64,000 nucleotides of DNA from Chrysomallon squamiferum (Eukaryota > Mollusca > Gastropoda > Neomphalida > Peltospiridae): contig CM022665.1 of the NCBI GenBank assembly GCA_012295275.1, positions 40,169,818 to 40,233,817 on the forward strand. The letters run 5' to 3'. The notes beneath the pieces were generated by a model. That model made no database searches, was not told the DNA's origin, and saw only the letters and a list, made by a program, of their open reading frames with translations. Shown here one piece after another: positions 40,320 through 52,270 of this stretch (position 1 is the stretch's first letter; each line of letters starts with the position of its first letter). A program made the translations under genes and the position numbers.

Positions 40320-43300
40320 ATTTGTATGAGATGATACCAATGTTCATATGTTTAAATAATAACTGTATGAAAATACTAATCTTTATTTTTCATTGAAATC
40401 TGAATTTTATTAATTATATTAAAATGACTGTTTTGATTTATTCTTTTCTTTTGCTTTTTTTATTATTATTATCAATTAGGGACATTCTGTAAGATATTTT
40501 ACTTTATATTCTTTTTTTGTTTAATTAACCTGTCTTTTATGTTAAATAAAATTCATTAGTAACTGACAAGACATTTCAGTAAGATTTGTTCACTTAATAG
40601 TCATTATTATTATTATTATTATAAATTTTTATTTATTTATTTAGTTATTATTTTTTAAATTATTTCTTTTAATATCTTGGAACATAAAGAAAATGTTTTA
40701 ATTTTACAGGCAATACAAATCACTTTATCAGCCTGGCCTGTAAAGTAATAAACAATATAAAACAGAGTAAAACTGCTAAAATGTCATGTCTTTTACTAAA
40801 ATTTAATTATTACTTTATTTGTTTATAAACAGTTCATTTAGACATATATGGTTATTTCCTTCACCTTGACAATTATTGTTTCTTTTTATGACTGTATGGT
40901 TAACATCATGTTATCTTTTTCAAATCAGTTTCATGGTTGTCACTGTTTGAGTGGCTCATTTCATAATATTTTTTTTGTTTTTAATACATGCAATAAATCT
41001 TCTCTCCAAATGTTGTTATGCACTAATATATAATTTTTTGTTTATAACAAGAGTTTTAATTTGTCTTTAATTTTGATAAAACAGTTTCATTTCTCATTGT
41101 TTTTTTGGTTTTTGTTTTCTTTATTCATTTTTGTTTTGTACTTAACTTGATGTATAAGTATGATCTTATAAGTCTAAATGTCAAAAAAAGAAAAAGGAAT
41201 TTATATTGTACTAAATATAAATTGATCTGTGTTCTTAGTCAGTCAAAACAAAAGAGCTAAATACAAAATAAAATTAAGTTATTTTTACAAAAAGTAATAG
41301 GAACTGTGTTGAAAGATCAGTTGTATTTTCATAGTAGACAACAACTGATCACAAAATTAATCCTTACTGGGCTGTTGTTTATCCCAGCCTGTGCAAATTT
41401 TACTGGATGTGAGAAGGAGCATAAAAATCTTTTCTTGATGCTAAGAATTAAATGTCATCCATGGAATGAAAGCAACAATTTCTAATAAAAAAATAAAAAA
41501 TAAAAAATAACAAAAATTTATGATTCACACCAAATAACCATAATACCTAGCAGACATTATCAAAATCTGTATGTTGGCTTACTCTCCAAGTATATGTAAC
41601 CAAGCTGGACAATTGTGAACCTCAGTATTCTGAAGACTTGTCATGCAGTACAAGTAATTCTTTGTGCACAGGGCATAGGTTTTGAAATATTACATTACTC
41701 TGCATATTTTAAAAAGCATAAATGACTGATCTTTGATGACATACATTTTCAGTTTTCTGGCACTGTGATTATTATAATTTTATTCTATTTACCAAAAAAA
41801 GAAAGAAACAGTAATACAAAAGAGTTACTTTTAGAACTGAAATTCTGTTTTAAGATTAGTAATGTTTCACATAGCCCATTTTAAGATCAGCAATGTTTCT
41901 CATAGCTAGAAACATGTTTCACATACCTTGCTATATTTTTACATAACATGCTATTTTGTTTTATTCCACAGTGCCACCAGCAGTACCAAAAATAAAAGAA
42001 CCACTAAAGGATCTAGGGAAGCTTCCTACAAAGGAACTAATTAAGGATGTCATCACTCCTGCTCATTTATCAAGGCCAAACAGTCAACATGAACAGAAGT
42101 CTGAGAGTCAGAGAGAAACACCTCAGAATACTGAAGAAAATATTCCAGCACCCTCTGCAGATATGCCACAAAGGGAGGTCACTCCCATACCAACCAACAG
42201 CATTTATATGCAGGCTGTTGATTGGTTGTTGGAAGTGAAGGCTGTTCCAGTGAGTTGAATTTGATTATTAAGTTGCATGCTCTTATACTGCATCATATAT
42301 TTTATTTTTGGACTTAACTGTGATTAAATTTAATGTTAGTTCATATGGAAGAAGGTTAAGAATCCAGAGACTGAAGATAATCATAAAAGTATTGTCATAA
42401 GATGATGTACATCTACACTTAAAAAAACACCAAAACAACAAATTAACAACACATTCATTTGATCATGTACAGAAGATTAATATATCTTTGACAATTCATA
42501 AAAATAAAATTTTAAAATGTTAAAAGTTAAAAAAATATATTTTGATAATGTTTTCATCTACATAAAAAATATTCATTTTCTTGTACATAAATATATTCAT
42601 TTTTCTTTGATCATAAAAATATTCATTTTTCTTGTATACAAAAAAAAAATATTTTCATTTTCTTTTTTTAAATATAAAATGTTCATTATCTTGTACATAA
42701 AAATATTCATGTTCTTGTATACAAGAATAGTTTGAAATGTAATTAAGCCTGTTCATCCATTAATTATCAAACACACGATGTTGTTTGTAGTTCACAGAAA
42801 GAGCTTTGGCCCATGAACTGCTGACTCCAACTGGAGGACCAACTGCAACATACCACATTGCACTTGCTCGACTTATGATTCAGAAGAGAGAATTTGAAGA
42901 AGCAGAAAAAAGCCTTTCTGAGGCCCTTATGATTGATTATCAGGTAAATAAATACAAACTGATATGTTATTCAAAGATGGATAATGAAATAAATTCAGGA
43001 CATACCCAGCCATATCTATATATGTAGATTTATACAATAGTAATTATGTGACATCCTGTGTGTTTTTAGTAAATGTGTCATTGTTGTTTTTGTTGTTGTC
43101 ACTATTATTTTTTTCTTTATACTATTATCTTTATTATTAATGTATTATTACTTTAAATATACTAAAATATCAAAATTTACAAAAATTAATTTAATAACTT
43201 CTTCTGTTAACATTTAAATCAAATTCATAATGGCTGACTTTTCTGTATTTTTATTTAAGCATATAATTCGTAGTTCATTACAGTTATTCTTTCATTCTTC

Positions 43301-44320
43301 TTTTTTTTTTTTTTCCTGAAAATTTAAATATATATATATATATATATATATTTGTTTTTGTTTTTTCAGAACCCTGATGGCTGGGCACTAAAAGGACATG
43401 TGAAATATCTAATTGGAGATTTGGCTGCTGCTCGAGATTGCTATGAAAGAGTTCTAGCATTCATTTCAGATGCTTCTGAAATGCATTCCATATATCTACG
43501 TCTTGCTTCAATTTACCTTCAAGAATTGAGGGTAAGTCAGTCAGTGAAAATAAGATGGGTTTTTCTTTGTTTTTGTTTTTTTATTATTATTTTTATCTGT
43601 AAAATATGTATATACTATTCTTTTTTTAATAATTAAAAAAAAAGACAAAAAAGAATTAAAATCTGTTTTTAAATTCTCTTTTTATTACAGAACCATTTCT
43701 GTTACGTATATTTTTCTTCTAGATGAATGAATCATTTTTTTTCAGTTTATTATTATTCTTTTTTTTTTTTTTCATTCTGCTTAAGATTTTTAATACTTTG
43801 AATAGTGTTTCTTTAATTATTAATTATTATTATACTTTTTTTTTTTAAATTACAGTATCAGGAAGCCAAGAACATATTCCTGATGGCTTGCAGACGATCT
43901 CCTTCATGTGTCTCCTGGCTTGGAGTTGGAATAGCTTGTTTCAGAGTAAGTTTTTCAACAGATATTTATTTGTGCAGACAACATTTAAAATTAAAATCAG
44001 ATGCTTTAATTGGGTTCTAGATAATTTCCATAATAAATTAAAGGAAATAAATTCTAGTGAAAATTTTCGGACAAATAGACCATGTATGGATATGAAATGT
44101 ATATGTATAATTGTATGCTGAATTTTGAATATAATTTGTCGAGTGTTATTTATTTTTTTTTTTTTTTTTCATTTCATTTTTTTAGCTGAAGAAAATCAAA
44201 CATTTGAACAAATTATATTTAAAATAGGTTAAAAATTTAAGAAAAAAACTAAACAAACATTATAATTAGCAGTAAAATATTTTAAATAGAATTATTTTCA
44301 CACTTTAAAATGTGAAAACA

Positions 44321-44361
<41 letters not shown>

Positions 44362-45297
44362 ACACACAAAGAACACAAACATATATAAATATATATATTT
44401 TTAAGATTTAAAATTAATGGCATTTATTATTTTTTGCAGCTTGGAGAACTCTCAGAGGCAGAAGATGCTCTGTCTGAAGCTAACATTTTGAATAACAATG
44501 ACCCTGAAGTGTGGGGATACCTTTCTCTTGTTTGTCTCAACACTGGAAGACAGCTAGAAGCTGAACAAGCTTATAAATATGCTCTGAAGGTGAACAAATT
44601 ATCTATTTATTTATTTATTTAATTATTTATTTAATTGTTATTGTTATTATTATCATTTTCTTTTTCTTTTTCCTTTATTTATTTATTTATTTATTTATAT
44701 ATTTATTTATATATTTATTTATCTATTTAAATGCTTGTTTCATTTTATTTTTTACTTTTTGCAGATGCTATTATCTCAGTACTTCATCATAATAATAATC
44801 AACTTATCATTTTAACAAACTAACCTCAGTGTTGTTTATAACTGACTTTTGAAGTATAAACATTTTTCATCATTATTACAAAAAAAAAAAAAAAAAAAAA
44901 AACAGAGCCTGCTTGTTATCAAAATATTTTGTCAAATAACATTAAATAATCACCTCCCTGTGTTTTGGCTCATGTAACAGAGATCAGTTTACTTAATAAA
45001 TATGAAAATTACCTACTTGTTGGTGTTTACCAAAAAGCTAGACTTTTATTACTTCACTTAAATTGATTTTGTTTTCACTGTTTTGATGAGGTAGTTTATC
45101 TTGACCCACCATTTCCTGCAATAATTATTTTTATTACTACTATTTTGTTATTGTTGTTGTTGCTATTGTTATTACTTTTATAGTATTATTATTATTATTA
45201 TATTTTTTCATTTCAGCTTAATCTGGATTGTGAAGATCTCATACAAGAGATCAAGAAAAAACAAGAAGAAGTTGGATTTGGAAATCCACAGTTTTGA
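18450..45297 (+). CDS. CFAP70: cilia- and flagella-associated protein 70 (TTC18)
   Basis: CFAP70 is an axonemal protein needed for normal ciliary and sperm-flagellar beating; published work places it at outer-dynein-arm or central-pair-associated sites. Here 29 coding exons give about 1165 aa (human about 1121). Start [20 protein letters not shown] at 18450, stop TGA 45295-45297. The N-terminal half (to about residue 330) is a beta-rich conserved region ([35 protein letters not shown]). A Lys/Ser-rich linker follows (about 375-460). The C-terminal half carries two clusters of tetratricopeptide repeats (about 640-760 and 955-1150), separated by a disordered Ser/Thr/Pro-rich insert (about 765-940). 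All exon phases agree except at coding exons 20/21, where the frame is off by one base. AATAAA at 45494-45499 is a likely poly-A signal. Confidence 0.95.
20369..20452. repeat. (GTTT)n / (CTTT)n / (ATTT)n compound microsatellite
   Basis: A tetranucleotide compound tract just upstream of the exon 5 acceptor of CFAP70. Confidence 0.9.
20850..20880. repeat. poly-A run
   Basis: A run of about 25 A in CFAP70 intron 5. Confidence 0.8.
21096..21210. repeat. short tandem repeat of a 42-43 bp unit
   Basis: Two full copies and a partial third (starts near 21096, 21138 and 21181) of a unit beginning TAGTCAGAAATAAATTTG and continuing GGGTTTAAGTGTTTAA and ATTTGTTA. In CFAP70 intron 5. Confidence 0.75.
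21658..21860. repeat. (ATT)n/(TAGTAT)n compound microsatellite
   Basis: Starts a few bases after the exon 6 donor of CFAP70: ATT units, then a TATTAG hexamer run, then a CAT run and a long ATT run. Confidence 0.9.
22001..22205 (-). mobile_element. 3' end of a non-LTR retrotransposon (LINE) with (TAAG)n tail
   Basis: On the minus strand, 22205-22068 translates, with one frame change, to [17 protein letters not shown] and then [16 protein letters not shown]. This is the typical C-terminal tail of invertebrate LINE ORF2 proteins. It runs into (TAAG)n at 22067-22001, as expected for a LINE 3' tail. Only the last 140 bases of coding remain, a 5'-truncated copy. It lies antisense in CFAP70 intron 6. 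The clade is not determined. Confidence 0.65.
22206..22540. repeat. trinucleotide (ACT/ATT)n degenerate tract
   Basis: About 300 bases of ACT and ATT triplets with interruptions. It gives long open frames on both strands (poly Thr/Ile on plus, poly Val/Ile on minus) that are composition artefacts. It sits directly before the acceptor of CFAP70 exon 7. Confidence 0.8.
23348..23395. repeat. (GT)n followed by (AT)n microsatellite
   Basis: Dinucleotide tract about 110 bases upstream of the exon 8 acceptor of CFAP70. Confidence 0.9.
23578..26249 (+). other. CFAP70: CFAP70 intron 8
   Basis: A 2.7 kb AT-rich intron with no exon seen. Contents: short ATT and ATC triplet runs near 23605-23790, (GT)n-like near 23858-23892, (AAAT)n at about 24689-24720, (ATTT)n near 25263 and 25415, and long (ATT)n tracts at 25727-25766 and 25851-25909 followed by (AT)n. 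Confidence 0.6.
28266..28320. repeat. (ATT)n microsatellite
   Basis: About 18 ATT units, 80 bases after the exon 11 donor of CFAP70. Confidence 0.95.
31726..31844. repeat. two (ATT)n tracts
   Basis: ATT tracts broken by a short unique segment, ending 22 bases before the acceptor of CFAP70 exon 12. On the minus strand they read as a poly-Asn frame, which is an artefact. Confidence 0.9.
31942..33709 (+). other. CFAP70: CFAP70 intron 12
   Basis: AT-rich intron with (TTTTA)n near 32395-32437, (TC)n at 32491-32538 joined to (AT)n at 32539-32558, and (ATTT)n at 33619-33697 abutting the exon 13 acceptor. No exon seen. Confidence 0.6.
32491..32558. repeat. (TC)n then (TA)n microsatellite
   Basis: About 24 TC units followed by about 10 TA units, in CFAP70 intron 12. 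Confidence 0.95.
35487..35560. repeat. (ATTT)n and poly-T
   Basis: Tetranucleotide run grading into a T-run, upstream of CFAP70 exon 17. Confidence 0.85.
36225..36263. repeat. (GT)n microsatellite
   Basis: GT tract with GTCTCTGG interruptions on its left, about 90 bases before CFAP70 exon 18. Confidence 0.9.
37012..37142. repeat. (AAT)n degenerate microsatellite
   Basis: AAT/AAC triplets running directly into TGTTTCAG, the acceptor of CFAP70 exon 19. The acceptor has almost no pyrimidine tract because the repeat replaces it. Confidence 0.9.
37691..37755. repeat. (GAT)n/(AAT)n microsatellite
   Basis: Triplet tract inside CFAP70 intron 20, the intron at the frame conflict. Confidence 0.9.
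39889..41971 (+). other. CFAP70: CFAP70 intron 23
   Basis: A 2.1 kb intron. It begins with an A-run and an (AAT)/(GAT) triplet tract (39934-40200), then (GT)n at about 40287-40318, then AT-rich DNA. No exon seen. Confidence 0.6.
42535..42725. repeat. minisatellite, unit about 29-31 bp, about six copies
   Basis: The unit is built from CTTGTACATAAAAATATTCA plus TTTT and recurs at about 30-base steps between the exon 24 donor and exon 25 acceptor of CFAP70. Some copies have ATAAAA replaced by ACAAAAAAAA or ATCATAAAA. It gives a Phe/Ile/Lys-rich open frame that is not a gene. Confidence 0.75.
44322..44359. repeat. (CA)n microsatellite
   Basis: About 19 CA units, 80 bases before the exon 28 acceptor of CFAP70. 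Confidence 0.95.
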
Positions 45298-46974
45298 ACA
45301 ACCAGATTCCAACAATAACTGTGAACATTATTAACATTTATGATTATGTGTAAAATATCGTTAAAATGTATATCAGTATTTGATCATTAAAATGTAACTT
45401 ATTTGTAAGCCAAAAATACAGATGAAATGATTATATCATATTGAAAGAATGAAAAATGTTTTTAGCAAAGATAAATAGGCTGGGAATTAAAAAAATAAAA
45501 TAAAATTATATATTGTATGCATTCTCTCTCGCACACAAGCTTTTTTTTTTCCATTTTAATATTAATAAACTTTCATAATTTGAAAAAGAAATTATTTATT
45601 TTATTTTTATTTTATTTTATTTTTTTTAAATTCTTCAGATTGGATGTTGCATCTATTTTTATATGCAAACTGAAAAAAAAAAATTGGTATTCAACTGAAT
45701 TAATATAAATGTCTGATTTTATTGTACAATTTTATTGTCAATTTTTTTTTTCTTTTAATCATATAGATGTGCCTGAAAACCAAACTGAATGTACAACTGT
45801 TGTACATATAACATTTGAAACAAAAACTGTGATATATTTATTTTATTAAATGAAATGTACATTAATATATAATGTATCATGTATATAAGATTACTTAAAG
45901 CCATTTCTGTTGCTAATAACAGAAGTCAGTACAATTATGATGTTTGTACCAAACAGAACTTTAGTATAAAGTATGAAATTAAAATCATTGAAAAACTAAT
46001 TGTTTCTTTTATGTTAAAACTATTTGTCACTAAGTCCAGATGTTAAAGAGTGGAAAAACAGAATTTAGGATTTTTTTTTGTAGACATATACAAATATATA
46101 TTTTTTTTATATATTATTTTATATATGGAAAACAGCAGTACTACCACTGATGTTTGAAATTTTGACCTGTTAGTTACATTTGTCTTAGACAAAAAATACA
46201 CACAGACAAATTCTCTCTCTCCCCTTTCCTCCATCTCCCCCTTTTTCTTTCTCTCTCTCGTACCACTAAAATATAATTTATGAAAATACACAAAGTCCAT
46301 AGTATTTGATATTTTATGACAATTAAAAAAAAAAAAAAAAAGAAAGAATTTCTTTAAATACTATAGTTTGTTTTATGCAAATAAATATAAATTTGAAACT
46401 TGATGTAATTACTTTACAGAAAACAGTATTTTTATCCATTTTCATCCCCAAAGAGTATGAAGAAGCAATCTTATTGCATTTTATTTATTTATTGTATTTA
46501 TTCATTTGTTTTTATTTATTTAGTTACATGGAACAATAATAATAGTAAAAGAATTTTAAACAAAGACAGAATATAAATACTACACTTTGCTACTGGATAT
46601 TTTGACACCTGAAAAACATTTTTTTTTTAATTTTTATAATGTATACATTATAAAATATAAAATGCTATAGCACTATGATATAATAAATGGCCACAATCAC
46701 AAAACAGCACCTAAGCCTATAGCATTGCATTTCAATACACAAATAACATATAAGCCTATTACATTATAATTAACGAGAAAAAAGAAAAGAAAAAAAGAAG
46801 AAGAACCTGACACAGGTTTCACGGTATAGATCTAATCATTTCGTTTCATGAATAGCATTACTGTTTATAACACTCTCACATGCATGCAGCATTGGTCGAT
46901 ATTTGTTATCTATTTCTTAATATCATTTATTTTATTTTATTAAGTTATAAACTGTTCTCGTTTCCAGAAATAGA
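45298..46974. other. convergent 3' flank of CFAP70 and the claudin-like gene
   Basis: The two genes end tail to tail here. CFAP70 poly-A candidates are AATAAA at 45494-45499 and near 45562. For the minus-strand gene, AATAAA (plus TTTATT) occurs within 50 bases of its stop (near 46926) and again near 46485-46520. The rest is AT-rich with A/T-runs near 45541, 46069 and 46325. No other gene seen. Confidence 0.55.
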
Positions 46975-47324
46975 TTAATCGTCTGCTACAACCGCCACGT
47001 TTTCTTGGCCAGTAATCACAACCGGGTGAGTGGTCGTTTTCATGTGATCTTTTTCTATGTTGTCAACGGCGTAGAGTCTGTTGTGGTCTGGGTGTACGTA
47101 GAAGCCGGAGGGGTAGTATTTCTCTGGTCGGAAGACGGGTTTGTTGATGGTGGCAATAAGCAAGATGAGGAAGCCAATCAAATCGAAGCCCGCACCGATG
47201 ATGGAAACGATAAGACACCAGCTGACCTTGGTATTGTCATTTTTACCAACCTCAACTCCGTAGATGGCCACACCAATTGCATTACACAGAACTGGAATAA
47301 ATAGATAGAGAAATGTATTATTTA

Positions 47325-47369
<45 letters not shown>

Positions 47370-47620
47370 TACACCTAGAAGTCAACAATGAAAAGGGAAT
47401 TGATTATGTTAAGGTTTGTTGGGGTTTTTTGTTTAGTGGTTTTTTTTTGGTTTTTTCAAGTCCTCTTGAGAGACATACACTACACAAGTTTTGATAAACC
47501 GTAGAGTGCTTATTAAGAAGAAAGAAAGAAAAAAAGTACACAAGTACAGTACCCAAAGAAGTACTGATCCCTTACACCCTTTGAAACCACTGAACCACAG
47601 CCCATTTCTTCAGCACATGC

Positions 47621-47653
<33 letters not shown>

Positions 47654-50504
47654 CATTATCATCATCATTATCATTATGACAGTTTTCCAAATTATTTTCT
47701 TTCCCCTGTTTTTTTTTTTTTTTTTTTTTTTTTTTGCAAAAATCAAAACTTGGTGTTGAATCTAACTTACCATACATGCAGATTTAATTGTCATTGTGTC
47801 AGCAGCATACATACCTGCGAGGAAACTGCAGATGGTGGTAAATCCCATAATGCATCTGTAGTAGAGTCCAAGGGCGACATAGATGTAGACGGGCAAGACG
47901 ATGAGTGGAATCGCTACCAAAATGATGGCACAGCTCTCCAAACCTCTCACTGCATTCAGCCAGTCTGAAAAATAAAACAAGTTGAAATGATATTTGTTGT
48001 AATAACAAAAAGAAATGAAAATGAAAAAAAAAAAAAAAAAAAGAAGAAGAAGAAAGTATTATATATGTTGAGAAATTAAAAGAAATTCCGAAAAGCGACA
48101 AAAAACAAGAAGAAGAAAAAAAAAGAAAAGAAAAAAATTTGAAATAATATAGCTAAAAAGATGTGTGTGTGTGTGTGTGTGTATGTGTGTGTGTGTTAGT
48201 AATCACTGTCCGTTAATATATCTATTCTGAAGTCCTGAGAATATTTGTCTAGTTAAAAAAAAATAATAAAAAATAAATAATAATAATAATAAAATAACGT
48301 GATCATGTGTATGAGTGTAATAGTTTGTTTGTGTACATATTTATCTACTTATTATCTTATTTATGTATGAATACTAGAATACACACACACACACACAAAA
48401 AAGATAAAAAGAATAATAACTACAGACATCCATCACTATAACGAAAAACAGAAGCTTATCAAAGTGTCTGATATTAATATTTGACTTTAATTGGATGATC
48501 ATTACCCTGTTATTTTAGCAATGTAATTTTTTTTTTTTTTTTTTTTTATATTTACTATTAAAAATATTTTGTGTATGGGAAAGATACTATCATATCATTC
48601 ATAACAACGACATCATGTAATTTCATTAAAGTAAAATCTATTTTCGACATGTTATTTTTCTTTTTTTTTTTTCATTCTTCTTTTTTAATTATTAATTGTT
48701 TTTATTGTTGTTGCTGTTTTTTCTGTATTTGCTTACATAATTTGACCAACGCGGATACAGTAGGAACAATATGGCCGTGAACTCGGTCCTAGACTAAATA
48801 TTTCCGTCATCCTTTCACTGGCTAAGTACTTCCAGTTGTTGTTCACGAAAACCATTGTCCGGCTGTCAGAGGTTTGTCAATGTAAAATCGCAAGCTGGCT
48901 AACAAAATAAATTCACGTCCCATTGTGGTCATTGTCAACGCCATTCTGGTTCTGAAGAGATCAGATTACCATCATAATGGGGAATAAATTCTCATAATAA
49001 ACCATTTAAAGTCTCGTGTGTTCGGTGGCCGGTGATATGTTGCCAATTAGCATACAGGTCACTGGACGCACAAGGTGAGATGACGTCACGAGCCGTTTGT
49101 GGTCTTTGACTAGACCCCGATTTATTTACGAGTTAAAAGACAACTGCTTAGGATTTCGAATTTACAGAGAGAGCCTCTGAGAATTTCAATTAAATTATTC
49201 ATTATTCGTTTCAGACACTTGTTAAATAGGGTCTTTAAAAATGTTCGACTTGTTTGGGTCCTGCCCATATCTGATGAAGGGATGGGGGTTCTTGACAAAA
49301 AAGACACCATTACATTATGAAAAGGCACTATTGAAAAATTACACACGGTTCACCTGGACTGTAATATAACAGTGCTACAACAGGGCCGCTGGCAGAAGTA
49401 TTGTACAGTGTTCTATACATAGACAGAAATTAAAAAATTAAATAAATTTGTAAAAAAATAAAAACACCTAAAAATAAAAAATAAAAAAAGGCACTTCTCA
49501 AATTTGACGGGGGTCCGGACATCTATGGATCCCCTTCTGGGTCCGCCTCATTTTGATTTTACATACTGATCGATCAATATAGATCTTTATCAGTTTGTTT
49601 CCCTATACTTTTTTTTTTAGACATGTTGGTTTCCCTGTGGATTATAATAGTATCATCTGAACGTTATATTATTGAAAAAAATGTTATTTATCTTTCCTTT
49701 CCTCATCCTCCTTCCTCTTCTCTCTCTCTCTTTCTCACTTTCTGTCTCTCTGTTTCCGTAAGTGATCCTATCTTTCACTCCTGGTAACTATTATTATTTT
49801 TACTAAAGAAAATCAAGTCCGCAGTGAATACTTTCTCGATGTCAAAATACGTTAAAACAAGCAGGTTTATCAGAAACTTAACTCAAATAATTACAAATGC
49901 AAACGTTAAAAGCAGAACACACTTGTGATTTGTAAATGTAATTTAGCGTTGATCTTCATTTCTCTAAGACTTTAAATGTTTAATTAGAATACAGGGTCGT
50001 AACGTCAGTGACTTTGAAAGATATATTTAGTACGGGGATAACGACAAAAACGCTTCGTGTTATTATTTATACTCGAGCGTCCCGTATCATCGCAGAGCTA
50101 AATTAAAAGAAATTACATTTCCTTTCTGTGCTGTAATGAAAATTTTAATTATTAGCTAATCTTTATCATATTTATATTATTATTTATTTTTTTTTTTAAA
50201 TTTATTTCAGCAATTATTAGTTTTTCAGTTCTCATCATGCATATATATGCCTTAGAATACATATGTATCTGATGAAACCCAATTCTGTTATTGTGTAGGT
50301 CTATATCAATCACGTGAGTCAGGCGAAACAACATAAAGATGTTCTGTTCAGAGTAAACATTCGTCAAAGTCGACAGCAGACGAGTTTTATGTCTTTGTAG
50401 TGAGATGACTAATCAAGTAATGATGTCATAAAACATGTTAGCATTCTCCTCACGTCTTTACTCGTTGTACAGTTTCCAGGATAAGTGCTGGGCTTGAAAA
50501 TAAC

Positions 50505-50567
<63 letters not shown>

Positions 50568-50759
50568 CACAACTTCAATATACAGGTCAAGATACGACAA
50601 ATAACATACATACACACAGAGACATGTGCAAACATGCTGTTTTAGGTGCACGCATATTTTCCCGTAAACTTCAAAATTGACATACATACAAGTAAAAAAA
50701 AAAAAAAAATAAAAAATAAAAAAATAAATAAATAAATAAATAAAACAAAATAAATAAAA

Positions 50760-50794
<35 letters not shown>

Positions 50795-51248
50795 ACAACC
50801 GTAACATGAAGATATTCAGATTTGCTAATTTTCTTTCACTTTCCACTTGCTTTTAAATCTTAGATAAAAGCACGCATTTCTAGGCACCCAGTCAACTGGA
50901 AATCGGTAAACCCACCCGAGACTACTGCAAGGCTAAAGACCGACAACTTTGTATCCAAACAGTTTCCCCGTCGGAACTGTTAGGTGTTTAAACATCTCAC
51001 CTAGCTAACACAAACTTTATTACATTTTATTTACACACACTCTAACGCCGAAAGCCGGCCAGAATGCTTCAGTGTAGCCAATGTTTGTTTTAAGTGATCC
51101 CACTCAACATAATGACAACAAAGACACGTAAACCGGTTTTGTGTTGTTGTTTTTGTGTTTTTTTTGTCGAAGTGAGTGGTGACCAAAACGTTTTTCCTTT
51201 TCTATTTTTTATTTTATTTTTATTTTATTTCTATTTTATTATTATTAT

Positions 51249-51287
<39 letters not shown>

Positions 51288-51331
51288 TATTATTATTTTT
51301 TATTATTATTATTATTATTTATTATTATTAT

Positions 51332-51372
<41 letters not shown>

Positions 51373-52236
51373 TTTCATGAAATATTTTTTTCTTCGAGGT
51401 CAATAATCAGTGGTTTACTTTTAAACAAAGAACCGAGGAAATGTGCTTTTAAACTGTTGTTCATTTGGTATATTTCACGTTCCAACTAGTACTCACGAGA
51501 GGTATAGTTTTGGTGTTGGTTTTTTGTTGTTGTTTTTTTCCTGTTCTAAACGATTCCTAACTGTTAATCTGTGGTTTTTGGCACTGGCAGGGCGTTTCCT
51601 TTTATTTTCAAAGAGGTACAAGGCATGTTTAACACAATAATGGAAAATAGCTGTCAGTATTATAAAACTGATTGTAAGATAAATTATAAATATTAAAAAA
51701 AGGTTAGTGTCGTTAAGCAAATTATAATGTATTAATTCAGAAATGAGCAATTATGTTTAAATACAAAATATTTTTTAATAATAAATAAATAAATAAATAA
51801 ATAAACGAAACAACAACAACACATCGGTCTAAATTCAAATATCATAACTGTGAGTGTTGTTTAACAACATTTCACGGATCACTGAATACAGTTTACACTA
51901 TGTCACAGATGACTGAATATTCTGATACACTTTTAAAATCATAACTAACCATCGGTTTTAAAATGTGACAGTGGTATGAAGCTGTTTAATTGCTTCTGTC
52001 TTAAAATAATGAATGCATATTTATTTAACAACCCGTAAACATATTTCGATATTAAAGATCATTGTATGTCAAACGTATTTGGGTTTTGTGCGCTTTAATA
52101 ATGATACGAAATCCGTTGCTTCACCTCACTGAATTACATTCGTCGATTAATAACAATGAATATTTAATTTGCACTATCACATTTGGTATTACTGCTTCAT
52201 CGTGATGGCAATGAATCTGATAAAACATTAATAAAA

Positions 52237-52270
<34 letters not shown>

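Larger units (their letters stand above)
36350..45297 (+). other. CFAP70: CFAP70 coding exons 18-29 (TPR region)
   Basis: Exons: 36350-36535, 37149-37229, 37542-37594, 38065-38181, 39026-39208, 39742-39888, 41972-42249, 42791-42943, 43370-43531, 43856-43945, 44440-44589 and 45217-45297 (stop). TPR-like helices are plain: [51 protein letters not shown] in the first cluster; [56 protein letters not shown] in the second. Exons 22-24 encode the disordered insert. The join 37594/38065 leaves the frame shifted by one base; every other join fits. Confidence 0.9.

Noticed and set aside
47005-47304. Open plus frame of 99 codons
   Set aside because: Antisense shadow of the last coding exon of claudin-like gene A.
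51094-51489. 131-codon plus frame
   Set aside because: Composed mostly of poly-T, ATT and AGT repeats; no coding character outside them.
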